From Microbacterium natoriense (lineage in GTDB: Bacteria; Actinomycetota; Actinomycetes; Actinomycetales; Microbacteriaceae), in the NCBI RefSeq assembly GCF_030816295.1, contig NZ_JAUSXV010000001.1, forward strand, positions 186,001 through 250,000: 64,000 bases of DNA, in the 5' to 3' direction. Shown here one piece after another: positions 8,165 through 17,599 of this stretch. Below the pieces are notes generated by a model, which had not been told where the DNA came from, ran no database searches, and worked only from the letters and a program-made list of their open reading frames with translations. The position numbers and the translations under genes were made by a program. The first letter of the stretch is position 1. Each line of letters begins with the position of its first letter.

Positions 8165-9442
8165 TCAGTCAACGACGTTCTGCTGGGCGTACTCCACGGC
8201 CTTGTCCAGTGCCTCCTGGCCGGAGATCTCGCCGGTGATCGCGAGCGCGATCTGCTGCTTCGCGTAGGTCTCCATGGCCTCGGTGTACTGCGGGGCGCCG
8301 GTCTGCTTCGCATCGGCCATCTGCTCGGCGGCGAGGGAGGTCGCGGTGCCCTGCAGCTCGTTCACCGGGGCTTCGGCGAAGACCGACGGGTCGGAGTTGG
8401 CCTCGATCGTGCCGGGGAAGAACCCGGCTGCGAGCTTCACGAACTCGATCTGGTTCGCCGTGTTCGTCACGAACTCCGCGAAGGCGAGCGCGGTGGCGGA
8501 GTTGTCCGAGTTCTTCGAGACGCTGATGCCCTGCACGAACAGCGGCGGATTGCCGAAGCCGTTCGTCACGTCGACGTCCGGAAGGAGGTTCGGCGCGTTC
8601 ACCGCGACGTCCTTGTCGATGTAGTTCGGGCCCGCCGTCGTCCAGGCGACCCCGCCGGTGTTGAAGATGTTGATGTTCGAGTTCGCCGTGCCCGCGCCCT
8701 GAAGTGCCTCGGCCGTGATCGCCCCGGCCTTGTAGAGCTCGGCGTAGCGGTCGATGATCTTCGCGGCTTCGGGTGTGTTGAAGACGAACTCCCCGTCCTT
8801 GTAGATGTCGGGAGCGGCGCCGACGATCTGCAGCGTCTTCGGGCTCGGCACCGAGGAGAACATCGGCACGCCCGCTGCGGCGAGCTTCTCGGCGGCATCC
8901 AGGGTCTCGTCGAAGGTCGTGGGGGCCTGCGTCACACCGCCCTTCGCGAGCAGCGCCTTGTTCCAGTAGTTGAGCTCGGTGCCGAGATACCACGGGAATG
9001 CGAAGGAGCCCTCGACGCCGTCGTACTGATAGGCGGCGACGCCGCCGGCGACGTAGTCGTCGATCGCCTTCGACGCGCTGCCGAGGTCGAGCAGCTGATC
9101 GGCGGAGGCGAGGGAGTACGCGTACTCGGGCGGCAGGTTGATCACGTCGGGCAGCTCACCCGACTCGGCCTGCTGCAGGATCTTGTCCTCGTAGCCGTCG
9201 CCGGGCTGGTCGATCCATGTGACCTTCGTGCCGGGGTGCTCCTTCTCGAACGACGCGACGACGTCTTCGAAGTAGGGCGTGAACTTGTCGTTCTTGAGCG
9301 ACCAGGTCTGGAAGGTGATCTCGCCGGTGATCTCTCCGTCGCCTCCTCCGCCTGGGGCGGGAGAGCCGCCGCCGGTGCAGCCGGCGAGGATGAGGGATGC
9401 CGCGACCGCGAGGCCCGCGACTGCTGTGGAACGGTGCTTCAT
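8165..9442 (-). CDS. Extracellular sugar-binding lipoprotein of the N-glycan importer
   Basis: The 425 residues start MKHRSTAVAGLAVAASLILAGC, a lipoprotein signal with the lipobox LAGC, so the mature protein is anchored outside the membrane. A glycine/proline linker is followed by the typical SBP_bac_1 opening 'GEITFQTWSLKNDKFTPYFEDVVASFEKEHPGTKV'. The length is normal. The ATG at 9442 has AAGGAGAAG just upstream. The gene is first in the operon binding protein - permease - permease - GH20 and diverges from the GH5 gene. A LacI-type operator sits in the shared control region at 9503-9520. The ligand is inferred from the hydrolases around it. Confidence 0.93.
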   Translation of the reverse strand: MKHRSTAVAGLAVAASLILAGCTGGGSPAPGGGGDGEITGEITFQTWSLKNDKFTPYFEDVVASFEKEHPGTKVTWIDQPGDGYEDKILQQAESGELPDVINLPPEYAYSLASADQLLDLGSASKAIDDYVAGGVAAYQYDGVEGSFAFPWYLGTELNYWNKALLAKGGVTQAPTTFDETLDAAEKLAAAGVPMFSSVPSPKTLQIVGAAPDIYKDGEFVFNTPEAAKIIDRYAELYKAGAITAEALQGAGTANSNINIFNTGGVAWTTAGPNYIDKDVAVNAPNLLPDVDVTNGFGNPPLFVQGISVSKNSDNSATALAFAEFVTNTANQIEFVKLAAGFFPGTIEANSDPSVFAEAPVNELQGTATSLAAEQMADAKQTGAPQYTEAMETYAKQQIALAITGEISGQEALDKAVEYAQQNVVD

Positions 9443-9491
9443 GGACTTCTCCTTCGAAGTGGCCGGGGCTGGGGCGCCTGCGGGAGGCGCT

Positions 9492-9519
9492 GTGACAACC
9501 CTCACTAAAACGGTATAGT
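9492..9519 (+). promoter_or_regulatory. Probable promoter of the GH5 gene
   Basis: GTGACA (9492-9497), 16 bp, then TATAGT (9514-9519). The -10 box lies inside the operator palindrome, so repressor binding would block polymerase directly. Confidence 0.55.
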
Positions 9520-9520
9520 G
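9503..9520. promoter_or_regulatory. Probable LacI-type operator between the importer and GH5 genes
   Basis: CACTAAAACGGTATAGTG: 7 of 9 positions match between half-sites around a central CG. It is in the divergent region, 60 bp from the binding-protein start and 80 bp from the GH5 start, so it can govern both. It is the best-matching member of the CTAAA-CG set. Confidence 0.7.
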
Positions 9521-9600
9521 ACCATAGCATGCCACATGTCGCTCGACAGGTCGACCCCGGGATGCGCGCCGTTTCAGCGTCGATACTCGAAAGGACAGCG

Positions 9601-10887
9601 ATGCCCAGCTCCCTCGCTCCGCTGCGCTTCGGCGCCAACTACACACCCCGGTCGCAGTGGATGCACTCGTGGATGTCTCTCGACCTCGACGAGGTGAAGC
9701 GCGACTTCGAGGCCCTCGCGGAGCTCGGGCTCGACCACGTGCGCATCTTCCCGCTCTGGACGATCCTGCAGCCGAACCGCACCCTGATCAGAGACCGAGC
9801 CGTCGCCGATGTGCGCGCCGTGGTCGAGCTGGCCGGAGACTTCGGCCTCGATGCGAGCGTGGACGTCATCCAGGGGCATCTGTCGAGCTTCGACTTCATC
9901 CCGTCGTGGCTGTCCACCTGGCATGACAAGAACATGTTCACGCACCCCGACGCTCTGAGCGGGCAGGTCGAGCTCGTGACCCGGTTGGGTCAGGCCCTGG
10001 GATCAGAACCGAATTTCCTCGGCTTCACGCTGGGCAACGAGACGAACCAGTTCTCCGCCGCGACCCATCCCTCCCCCTGGCCGGTGAGCGAGTCCGAGGC
10101 CGCGAACTGGATCACGACGTTGCTGGATGCCGCCGCGGCCGCCGCGCCCGCACAGCAGCATGTGCACAGCGAGTACGACGCCGCCTGGTACATGGACGGC
10201 CACGGCTTCACCCCCAAGCTGGCGTCCCGCCTCGGCGCCCTCACCACCGTGCACTCGTGGATCTTCAACGGCACCGCCCAGCGGTACGGCGGCAGATCGG
10301 CGGCATCCGATCGCCACGCCGAGTACATGATCGAACTCGCGCGCGGCTTCGCGACCGATGCCGATCGCCCGATCTGGCTGCAGGAGGTGGGCGCACCCTC
10401 GAACTGCCTCAGCCCTGAGGAGACCCCCGGCTTCCTCGAGGCGACGCTGCGCTCGGTCGCGCGCACGGAGAACCTCTGGGGCGTGACCTGGTGGTGCTCG
10501 CACGACGTGAGCCGCAGCCTCGCCGACTTCCCGGAACTGGAGTACACGCTCGGCCTGATCGACGAAGAGGGCGCGGCCAAGCCGATCGGGCGGCGTTTCG
10601 CCGAGCTCATCCCCGAACTGCGCGAACGCCGCACCGCTCCCGCCCGCGCGCTCGGCATCGTGATCGACGTCGACGAGGCGGAGACGCCGCTGAACCGCGG
10701 CGCGATGAGCCCCGGCGGATCCGTCTTCCAGGCCTGGGTCGACGCGTGCGAGGCGGGTGTCGACGCCGCGTTCGTCACCTCGATCGATGCCGACAGCCCC
10801 CAGGCTCTCTCCGCTCGCGGCATCACAGAACTCGTGCATCCGGCTCCCGACGGCGTGGCGTACGACTCGCACAACACCGTGGTGTGA
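9601..10887 (+). CDS. GH5 beta-mannosidase-like enzyme (probably subfamily GH5_18)
   Basis: This is a 428-residue TIM-barrel protein without a signal peptide. It opens with '[15 protein letters not shown]', followed by '[12 protein letters not shown]'. The acid/base is probably Glu147 in [11 protein letters not shown], and the nucleophile Glu262 in IWLQEVGAP. This layout matches the GH5_18 group, which includes a bifidobacterial beta-mannosidase that cleaves the Man-beta-1,4-GlcNAc core of N-glycans. The subfamily call is from memory of the motifs. The ATG at 9601 has AAAGGA upstream; an earlier in-frame ATG at 9529 overlaps the operator region and is less likely. It would finish degradation after the GH38 enzyme. 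Its 3' end is 7 bp from the convergent lacI gene. Confidence 0.85.
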   Translation: MPSSLAPLRFGANYTPRSQWMHSWMSLDLDEVKRDFEALAELGLDHVRIFPLWTILQPNRTLIRDRAVADVRAVVELAGDFGLDASVDVIQGHLSSFDFIPSWLSTWHDKNMFTHPDALSGQVELVTRLGQALGSEPNFLGFTLGNETNQFSAATHPSPWPVSESEAANWITTLLDAAAAAAPAQQHVHSEYDAAWYMDGHGFTPKLASRLGALTTVHSWIFNGTAQRYGGRSAASDRHAEYMIELARGFATDADRPIWLQEVGAPSNCLSPEETPGFLEATLRSVARTENLWGVTWWCSHDVSRSLADFPELEYTLGLIDEEGAAKPIGRRFAELIPELRERRTAPARALGIVIDVDEAETPLNRGAMSPGGSVFQAWVDACEAGVDAAFVTSIDADSPQALSARGITELVHPAPDGVAYDSHNTVV

Positions 10888-10894
10888 GTTGCGA

Positions 10895-11917
10895 CTAGCG
10901 CGGGGCGCCGGTGCTCTCGCGCACCGTGAGCTGCGGCAGTGCGCCGACCCGATCGTCGAGCAGCTCGGCCACCTCGATCTGCTCGAGGAGGAACGCCGCG
11001 GCATCGGCTCCGAGCCCGAACGTGTCGCGCGTGATGCTGGTGATCGACGGATGCACGAGTCCCGCGACCACGGAGTCATCGAAGGACGCGATCGACAGGT
11101 CGCCCGGCACCGCCAGCCCCATCTCCTGGGCGATGCGCAGGCCGGCGATCGCCATCACGTCGTTGTCGAACACGACGGCGGTGGGCCGATCGGCCCGACT
11201 GAGGATCCGTCGCATGGTGGCGGATGCGGCGACAGGCGAGAAGTCGGTGGCGATCACCTCTCCGGTCACGCTTCGGGCTGTGAGACCCCGCAGCACATCG
11301 GTGCGCAATCGCGTGTGCTGGAACTCTGCGGGGCCGGCGACGTAGACGATCGACCGGTGGCCGAGAGCCGAGAGGTAGTCGAAGAGCGAGTGCGCGACCT
11401 GGCTGTCGTCCAGCCACAGCGCCGCCGGGTCTCCATCAGCCGAGGGATGGCTGCCGATCACGACGGCGGGCAGCGCGAGCTCGGTGAGCGCGGCGAGACG
11501 CGGATCGTCGTCCCGGGGATCGATCACGATCACTCCGTCGACCTGATTGGCGCTGCGCCAGCGCCGGTATGTCGCCACCTCGTCGTGGATCGACGAGACG
11601 AGCACCATCTGCATCGCGATGTGCCGCTCTGCGAGAGCCGACTGCACGCCGGCGATGAGATCCGTGAAGAACGCCTCGGTGCCCAGGGTTCCCGCCGGCC
11701 GGTTGACGGCGAAGCCGATGACGCCCGCACGGGCGCCGACGAGCGCACGGGCGGCTGAACTCGGCTGCCATTGATGCTCTGCCGCGATGTCGAGGATGCG
11801 CTGCCGAGTCTGCTCGCTGACTCCGGGGCGTCCGTTCAGCGCGAAGGACACCGCCCCCTGAGAGACGCCGGCCAGTCGGGCGATGTCCGTGATCGTCACG
11901 CGCTTCGGTTTGGACAT
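10895..11917 (-). CDS. LacI-family regulator of the N-glycan locus
   Basis: The 340 residues begin MSKPKRVTITDIARLAGVSQGAVSFALNGRPGVSEQTRQR, a textbook LacI helix-turn-helix and hinge helix. A periplasmic-binding-protein-like effector domain follows. The start at 11917 is chosen because it gives the exact family N terminus. TACAGT (complement of 11924-11929) lies six bases before the ATG, so the mRNA may be leaderless. The regulator diverges from the GH18 gene and the shared gap holds a CTAAAGCGCTTAAG palindrome. Most likely it represses the importer, hydrolases and itself until a glycan-derived sugar binds. The effector is unknown. Confidence 0.9.
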   Translation of the reverse strand: MSKPKRVTITDIARLAGVSQGAVSFALNGRPGVSEQTRQRILDIAAEHQWQPSSAARALVGARAGVIGFAVNRPAGTLGTEAFFTDLIAGVQSALAERHIAMQMVLVSSIHDEVATYRRWRSANQVDGVIVIDPRDDDPRLAALTELALPAVVIGSHPSADGDPAALWLDDSQVAHSLFDYLSALGHRSIVYVAGPAEFQHTRLRTDVLRGLTARSVTGEVIATDFSPVAASATMRRILSRADRPTAVVFDNDVMAIAGLRIAQEMGLAVPGDLSIASFDDSVVAGLVHPSITSITRDTFGLGADAAAFLLEQIEVAELLDDRVGALPQLTVRESTGAPR

Positions 11918-11991
11918 TCCCCAACTGTAGCGATCGAGTTCGTTCGCGCTTCTTGGACTGTGCACAGAAGCGGTGCTCTGCTAGTGTCTCG

Positions 11992-12005
11992 CTAAAGCGC
12001 TTAAG
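11992..12005. promoter_or_regulatory. Probable LacI-type operator between lacI and the GH18 gene
   Basis: CTAAAGCGCTTAAG matches at 6 of 7 positions between halves around a central CG. It lies 51 bp upstream of the GH18 ATG and 75 bp from the regulator start, consistent with joint control of the secreted enzyme and autoregulation. Confidence 0.65.
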
Positions 12006-12055
12006 TAGTCGCAGTGCTGCGACGCGACTTGGGCATCCCCTCGAAGGAGAGAGCA

Positions 12056-13330
12056 ATGAAGCGAACCACCGCGCTCGGATTGGGCGCACTTCTCACAGGA
12101 CTCGCGGCGTTCACCGCACAGCCGGCGACGGCCGACGCCGCGTCTCCGGCCGGCGCCGGCGATCCGCTCAGCACGACGCAGTGCGAAGCGGCACCGCAGA
12201 CCATGGCGTACTACCGAACATGGCGGGACGTCACTGTCCCGCAGAACGCGAATTCGAACCTGCCCGACCCGAACGTGACGCGGATGACCGATCTGCCCGC
12301 GGAGATCGACGTCGCGATGGTGTTCGATGCCGGAGCGACAGCCGGCACGGACTACTGGCCGACGCTGCGCGACACCGACGTCCCCGCCCTGCATGCCAGG
12401 GGAACCAAGGTCGTCTACACGCTCTGGATCGACAAGCTCGCGAAAGCCGACATCCCGCTCGACGACGCCTCGTACCGCGCCTACGCTCAACAGCTCGTCG
12501 ACACCTACGTGACCCCGTACGGACTGGACGGCATCGACGTCGACGTCGAGTCCTACCCGCAGGGCGACGACCTCACCCGCGCGATCGGCGTGTTCGACGC
12601 CCTCGGCGAGCTCATCGGCCCGAAGTCGGGCAGCGATCGCATCTTCATCTACGACACCAACCAGACCGGCGACACGCCGCTGTTCGAAGCCGTCTCGGGC
12701 AACATCTCCTACGTGCTGCTGCAGGCCTACGGTCGTGGGGTCTCGGGCATGCAGGCGACGTGGGAGACCTTCGCCGACGACGTGGCGCCGTGCCGGTTCC
12801 TCCCCGGCTTCTCGTTCTACGAGGAGCAGGACCGCACGCACTGGGGCGACGCCGAGGGCATCTACGACTCGACGACCGCTCCCTCCTCGACCGCGTACCA
12901 GTACGCCATCTGGCAACCGGAGGAAGGCGCGAAGGGCGGCTTCTTCGCCTACGCCGTCGACCGCGACGGCAAGGTCTACGGCGACGACACCATCACGAAG
13001 ACCGATTTCACGTGGATGCGCAACCTCTCCCGCGTGCAGGACGACGCGGCAGGCGTCGAGCCTGCACCCCCGGCGGCGCCGACCGCCGCTGTCGACGCCG
13101 ATCGGGTGACGCTGCGCGGCACCGGCGTCGCCGGCGCCGAGATCTCGGCGACCACGAGCGGCCCTGGGCGCACGGCGACCGCCGCGACTGCGGCTGTCGC
13201 CGCCGACGGCACCTGGACGATCGTCCTCGATCGCAAGCTGACTCCTCCGCAGTCTGTCGCCGTGTCGCAGAGCGTCGACGGCTCGGCATCCGAGGCCGTC
13301 GAGGTGCGCTTCCGCCCCGGAGCGCACTGA
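12056..13330 (+). CDS. Secreted GH18 endo-beta-N-acetylglucosaminidase
   Basis: The 424 residues start with a Sec signal peptide (MKRTTALGLGALLTGLAAF.., likely cut after an A-x-A near residue 27). A GH18 barrel follows with the catalytic motif YGLDGIDVDVE; Glu165 is the proton donor and the DxxDxDxE signature is complete. 'MAYYRTWRDV' near residue 50 is the first barrel strand typical of ENGases of the EndoF/EndoH type. After about residue 325 a Pro/Ala linker leads into a roughly 75-residue bacterial Ig-like domain. A strong site GAAGGAGAG precedes the ATG at 12056. It would cut the chitobiose core of N-glycans outside the cell and supply the importer. Chitinase activity is the alternative, but the mannosidase neighbours favour an ENGase. 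Confidence 0.85.
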   Translation: MKRTTALGLGALLTGLAAFTAQPATADAASPAGAGDPLSTTQCEAAPQTMAYYRTWRDVTVPQNANSNLPDPNVTRMTDLPAEIDVAMVFDAGATAGTDYWPTLRDTDVPALHARGTKVVYTLWIDKLAKADIPLDDASYRAYAQQLVDTYVTPYGLDGIDVDVESYPQGDDLTRAIGVFDALGELIGPKSGSDRIFIYDTNQTGDTPLFEAVSGNISYVLLQAYGRGVSGMQATWETFADDVAPCRFLPGFSFYEEQDRTHWGDAEGIYDSTTAPSSTAYQYAIWQPEEGAKGGFFAYAVDRDGKVYGDDTITKTDFTWMRNLSRVQDDAAGVEPAPPAAPTAAVDADRVTLRGTGVAGAEISATTSGPGRTATAATAAVAADGTWTIVLDRKLTPPQSVAVSQSVDGSASEAVEVRFRPGAH

Positions 13331-13358
13331 CCAGGCGCCTCACTGGCATGCCGCAGAA

Positions 13359-13398
13359 CGCGAACCGCCCTTCCCCGATCAGGGAAGGGCGGTTCGCG
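13359..13398. terminator. Bidirectional terminator hairpin
   Basis: Perfect 17-bp arms CGCGAACCGCCCTTCCC (13359-13375) and complement (13382-13398) around a 6-base loop. It lies between the convergent GH18 and isomerase genes and separates the two catabolic regions. Confidence 0.85.
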
Positions 13399-13418
13399 CG
13401 TGGGCGTGGTCGTGGTCG

Positions 13419-15053
13419 TCAGAGGCTCACATCTCCGACGAGGTTGACCGCGATCCCCATGCCCGCGAACATCGCCGCCTTGGCGATCAGTGCACGATCG
13501 GCGGTCTCGGCATCCGGCGCGTAGACGAGCTGCGCGTGGTTGGCCTTGTGCCGCGCCATGAACTGGTCGCGCGTCTGGCCGCGCAGCACGACATGAGCGA
13601 TCGGCCACTCGGGGTTCGTGGCCTCCTTGCGGCGACGGGTCTCCTCCTCCGGCAGCTCTACGACCGAGGCCCGGAAGACATCGGCCTGCAGGATGCCGTC
13701 GGCGATGAACACGCGCGACAAGACGATCTCGCCCGGCCTCGAGACGCCGTTGATCGTGGCGCCGCCCGCGGGGAAGAACACGTGACCCTGCCGCCACCCC
13801 TCGGCCTGGTCCCAGCCGCCGAGATGCGATGCGGGGACGGAGCCGGAGATCTCGTACACCCAGACGAACTCGCCGTCGTACTCCTCTCCCCACCGGACGT
13901 CGTGCAGCGTGTTGTCGGGCACGAGTCCCATCGCGCGCCAGACGCGGTCGGTGACGAGCGCGTCGACCGCGACCCCCTCGTCCGCTTCGTTGAAGTGCGG
14001 GAAGGCCCGGCCCTCGTGCAGCACGCGCGAGCCGTCGCGCGAGGTCACGGGAGGGCGCTCGGTGGAGTTCAGGATGCCTTCGGCGAGGTCGGATGCCGGC
14101 ACGAGGTCCTTGAGCCCCTGCTGATACTGGATGCCGACCGCGTCGAGACCGAAGTCGTCCGCGATGCGGAGAGCGGCGATGTACATCTTCAGCTGCCACT
14201 GCACCTGCTCGCGGGTGAGTTCGGTGACGGCATCCTCGCCGTATCGGAAGGTCATTCCGTGGTCGATCAGCCAGTCGTAGGCGGCATCCGCCTCGTCCTC
14301 GCCGACCTCGAGCATCTCGGCGTACAGCGCCGACTGGGAGAGCCGCTCCTTGTAGATGCCCGTCTTGTTGAGCAGCTCGTCGTCGAAGATCGCGTTGTAC
14401 ATGCCCATGCACCCCTCGTCGAAGACGCCGATGATCGCCTTCTCCGCGTGGAGCTGGGCGGCGAGCGCCTCACCGAGACGCTTCTCCGGGCTGTCGGGCA
14501 ACTCGGGCAGCGGACGCACGTGCGAGTCGTCGTGGGTGATGGCGCCGGTCTCGGTCCACTCCCTGATGGCGTCGGTGAACCAGTCGTCGGTGTAATCGAC
14601 CGACCAGGTCGTCGCATAGGGCTTGCCCATCTTGGTCAGGCCCGCGTTCAAGCCGAGCAGGCCGACGAGGCCCGGCCAGTCCCCCGCGAAGTTCGCCACG
14701 GTGAGGATCGGCCCCTCGTGAGTGCGCAGGCCCGCGAGAACGTGGTGCGAGTACTGCCAGTTTGCGATGGCCACGACGAGGGGGGCGTCGACAGGGATGT
14801 CTCGGAACACCTCCAATCCCATCCGCTGGCTGGAGATGAAGCCATGTCCGGTCGCCGGGTCGACACCGAACGGGCGGACGACCGTCCATCCGAGGCCATC
14901 GAGCACGCCGGTCACGCCCTCCTCGAGTTCGACCTGGGTGGGCCAGCCCGCGACGTTCGCCGACTCCCGGAGATCTCCGGAGGTGATGAGATAGGCGGTC
15001 TTCGGGGCGGATGCCGGCCGGACGACGGGTGCGGGCAGGGTGTAGGTGGTCAT
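13419..15053 (-). CDS. L-fucose/L-arabinose isomerase-family protein, probable D-arabinose isomerase
   Basis: The 544-residue protein fits the FucI/AraA superfamily: an N-terminal alpha/beta region ('KTAYLITSGDLRESAN'), a central domain with 'AIIGVFDEGCMGMYNAI' and 'LDAVGIQYQQGLKDL', and a C-terminal region ending in 'DQFMARHKANHAQLVYAPD', whose histidine is a candidate metal ligand. Known fucose isomerases also convert D-arabinose to D-ribulose. With D-arabinofuranosidase genes upstream and an FGGY kinase in the same operon, D-arabinose is the natural proposal. The ATG at 15053 overlaps the GH116 stop (ATGA) and has GGAGGC upstream. It is the last gene of the operon kinase - GH116 - isomerase, ending at a strong hairpin. 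Substrate is inferred, not shown. Confidence 0.82.
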   Translation of the reverse strand: MTTYTLPAPVVRPASAPKTAYLITSGDLRESANVAGWPTQVELEEGVTGVLDGLGWTVVRPFGVDPATGHGFISSQRMGLEVFRDIPVDAPLVVAIANWQYSHHVLAGLRTHEGPILTVANFAGDWPGLVGLLGLNAGLTKMGKPYATTWSVDYTDDWFTDAIREWTETGAITHDDSHVRPLPELPDSPEKRLGEALAAQLHAEKAIIGVFDEGCMGMYNAIFDDELLNKTGIYKERLSQSALYAEMLEVGEDEADAAYDWLIDHGMTFRYGEDAVTELTREQVQWQLKMYIAALRIADDFGLDAVGIQYQQGLKDLVPASDLAEGILNSTERPPVTSRDGSRVLHEGRAFPHFNEADEGVAVDALVTDRVWRAMGLVPDNTLHDVRWGEEYDGEFVWVYEISGSVPASHLGGWDQAEGWRQGHVFFPAGGATINGVSRPGEIVLSRVFIADGILQADVFRASVVELPEEETRRRKEATNPEWPIAHVVLRGQTRDQFMARHKANHAQLVYAPDAETADRALIAKAAMFAGMGIAVNLVGDVSL

Positions 15054-17599
15054 GATGCCTCCGGTGTCAGGGTGTGGATGGTGTGCGACTCCCCGTCTCG
15101 GAGTCGGATGCCGCGTCCGACGCTGCGACCGTGCAGCCGCAGATCGCCGATGTCGAGGGTTCCGCCGTCGAGACGGAGCGTGAGCGCATCGCGGTCGATC
15201 TCGACCCGGCCCCAGCCGGAGCCGGTCGTGAACAGGCTGCGGAAGGGCCCGTCAGTCGCCGGAGCGAAGGAGAGAACGCGGTCAGGCGCGTCCCATTGCG
15301 CCCCGCTCACGCCGAGCAGCAGCGCCCAGGACGCGAGGGAGCGGGCGTAGTGGTTGCCGCACTCGATCTCGTTCCAGGGGCTGCGGTGGGTGCCGTCGTA
15401 GCGAGCGCGGAGCGCCCGTTCGATGCGGAGGGCTTCTTCATAGCGGCCCGCGAAGAGGAGGGAGGCCGCGACCTGGTGCTCCACGCCCGTCCACACCTCG
15501 TCCGAATAGACGAAGGGAATCGCCGGACGCCCACCCCGGGGCCAGGACGCGAGCAGCAGTCCGCCCTCGTCGTTCAGCGCGTACACGCGCTGCGTGCTCT
15601 CGTGGGCGGAGAGATCGTCGCGCAGGTTGTACCTGGCGATGGCGCCGAGCGCCGAGTCGACCCGATCCTCGGGCAGCAGATGACCGAGTCCGTTCACGAA
15701 GGCGTGGAACTGTCCGAGCAGCTGGTCGGACAGCACGCCGTCGCCGTACTGGTAACGATGAGCATCGGCATCGTCGATGACCTGCCGGTAGTACTCGCCG
15801 TTCCACAGCGTCGCGTCCATGGCGGCGGCGACGTGCTCGGCGCGCGCGGTCCAGCCGCGGGCGCGCTCGACCTCGCCGAGGTGGGCGGCCATCCGCGCCC
15901 CCGCCCGCAGCGCGGCGAGGTACACGCCGTTCGCGAGCGGCTCCGCCCCGTGGAACTCGATGTCGTAGGTGTTGTGCATCTCGCCGTCGAGCAAGCCGTC
16001 GCCGTCTCTGTCCCACTCGCGGATCGCGTAGTCGAGGGTGCGGGATGCCGCGGGCCACAGCTCGCGGAGGAACTCCTCGTCGCCGCTGAACCGCCACTCC
16101 CGGTGCAGGCGGAGCAGGGTGCCGAGCTGCCCGTCGACGGCAGGACCCATGAACCAGGAGGGCCCGCCGAAGATACGGTTGCCGCGGAACTTCTGCGCAC
16201 CGGCGTCGTCGGTCTCGAGCAGGTACTCGACCCGGCGAGCGCTGCGTTCGAGCGAGGGGAACAGCCAGGCGAGCGTCTGCGCGTACGACCACACGTGCGT
16301 GCAGGTGCCTTCGCAGGAGCCGCCGTGATCGAACGAGCCCTCCCATGCCGCGAACACCGGCCCCTCCCCCAGCTCCGCGTTCGGGGACTCGACGACGAAA
16401 CCGGTCGTCGAGCGTGCCGCAGCGACGTTCGCGCCGATCGCATCGACCAGGACCGCGTCGAGGCTGCCGCCGTAGAGGGCGTCGACGAAGGCGTCGGTGG
16501 CCCGCTCCAGCGCCGGGAGCTCGTCGTGGAGATGCCGCGCGGCCGTCCATGCGTCCGGCCACAGCGTCGCGTAGTGGTTGCGCACGACGCCGTCGTCCGG
16601 GTCGTCGAGGACGATGTGCCCGTGCCACCCCCGACGCCGGTTCGGGAAACTCCACGACAGCACGAACTCGAAGTCGCGGCTCTCCCCGGGCGCGAGCGTG
16701 TGAATGATCCCCAAGGAGCCGGTGCGGATCCGCGGCAGTTTCGCGAGCATCTCCTGCTCGGTCAGCGGCGCCGCGTCAGGGTCCGCATCGAGCTCGGCGA
16801 ACAGCCCGCGAGGGCGATCCTCCAAGGTCAGTCGCGGTTCGGCGGCGAGCAGCCCGTCGTCGGTGAGGTCGTTCCAGAACAGCCGCGCGCCGTCTGGCCA
16901 GTAGCTGGTCACCCATTGCGGCTTGACGGTGGTCGCGGCATCCGTCGTCGTCAGGCTCAGCGTGCCGTAACCGGGGTCGTCCGGAGGAAGGTCGATGCCG
17001 AAGTCGAGTCCGCGCACGGCGCCGTCGTCTCGCCAGCGCACGGTCTGAGTGGCGCGCATCCCCCAGGGCGCGTCGGGCCCTGGAGCGGCGTGTCCGGCGG
17101 TGTGCGAGACGCTGCCGACCACGGTTACCGCCACCGGACACGTACCGGGATTGGTGACCCGGTAGCGGAGGACCGCGGCGGGGATGCCGGAGGCGTCGGC
17201 GTCGAGCGGCACGAGCGGCGTGAACGCGTGCAGCGAGACGTCGACCGGAAGGACGCCGTCGGTGAAGTCGATGTCGACGACCGGATACTCGCCGTGCAGC
17301 ATCGCAGCATCCAGCCGGGGAAGCCCCGCGAGCTGGTCGAAGGAGTAGCCGGCATCCGCGTCGTGCCGCCCGGTCAGTCGCGCCTCCAGTACCCGCGTCA
17401 CCGCGGGCCCCGTCTCGGGCGCTGCGTGGATCGCGAAGAAGGAATACGGGTTGCGGCGACCCTTGTCGGGGAGGTTCTCGAACTCCCAGTCGCGCAGCTC
17501 GCCGCGTGCTCCGATCGACACGTTGCCGGTGCCGATGCCACCCAGAGGGAATGCGGTCGCCTGCGAGGTGTGCGGGATTCCGCGGGATCGACGGATCAT
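15050..17599 (-). CDS. GH116 glycosidase, probable exo-beta-D-arabinofuranosidase
   Basis: This is an 849-residue GBA2-type protein. The N-terminal beta-sandwich begins 'IPHTSQATAFPLGGIGTGNVSIG', the family hallmark. An (alpha/alpha)6 barrel follows, with 'CEGTCTHVWSYAQTLAWLFP' (Glu430 is the candidate nucleophile) and 'EMHNTYDIEFHG' (Asp546 is the candidate acid/base). No signal peptide is visible, so it should act in the cytoplasm. As I recall, a GH116 enzyme of Microbacterium arabinogalactanolyticum is an exo-beta-D-arabinofuranosidase. Finding it with GH172 and two GH183 genes supports that activity over beta-glucosidase. It is coupled by ATGA overlaps to the kinase upstream and the isomerase downstream. 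It would release beta-linked terminal D-arabinose from imported fragments. Confidence 0.85.
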   Translation of the reverse strand: MIRRSRGIPHTSQATAFPLGGIGTGNVSIGARGELRDWEFENLPDKGRRNPYSFFAIHAAPETGPAVTRVLEARLTGRHDADAGYSFDQLAGLPRLDAAMLHGEYPVVDIDFTDGVLPVDVSLHAFTPLVPLDADASGIPAAVLRYRVTNPGTCPVAVTVVGSVSHTAGHAAPGPDAPWGMRATQTVRWRDDGAVRGLDFGIDLPPDDPGYGTLSLTTTDAATTVKPQWVTSYWPDGARLFWNDLTDDGLLAAEPRLTLEDRPRGLFAELDADPDAAPLTEQEMLAKLPRIRTGSLGIIHTLAPGESRDFEFVLSWSFPNRRRGWHGHIVLDDPDDGVVRNHYATLWPDAWTAARHLHDELPALERATDAFVDALYGGSLDAVLVDAIGANVAAARSTTGFVVESPNAELGEGPVFAAWEGSFDHGGSCEGTCTHVWSYAQTLAWLFPSLERSARRVEYLLETDDAGAQKFRGNRIFGGPSWFMGPAVDGQLGTLLRLHREWRFSGDEEFLRELWPAASRTLDYAIREWDRDGDGLLDGEMHNTYDIEFHGAEPLANGVYLAALRAGARMAAHLGEVERARGWTARAEHVAAAMDATLWNGEYYRQVIDDADAHRYQYGDGVLSDQLLGQFHAFVNGLGHLLPEDRVDSALGAIARYNLRDDLSAHESTQRVYALNDEGGLLLASWPRGGRPAIPFVYSDEVWTGVEHQVAASLLFAGRYEEALRIERALRARYDGTHRSPWNEIECGNHYARSLASWALLLGVSGAQWDAPDRVLSFAPATDGPFRSLFTTGSGWGRVEIDRDALTLRLDGGTLDIGDLRLHGRSVGRGIRLRDGESHTIHTLTPEAS

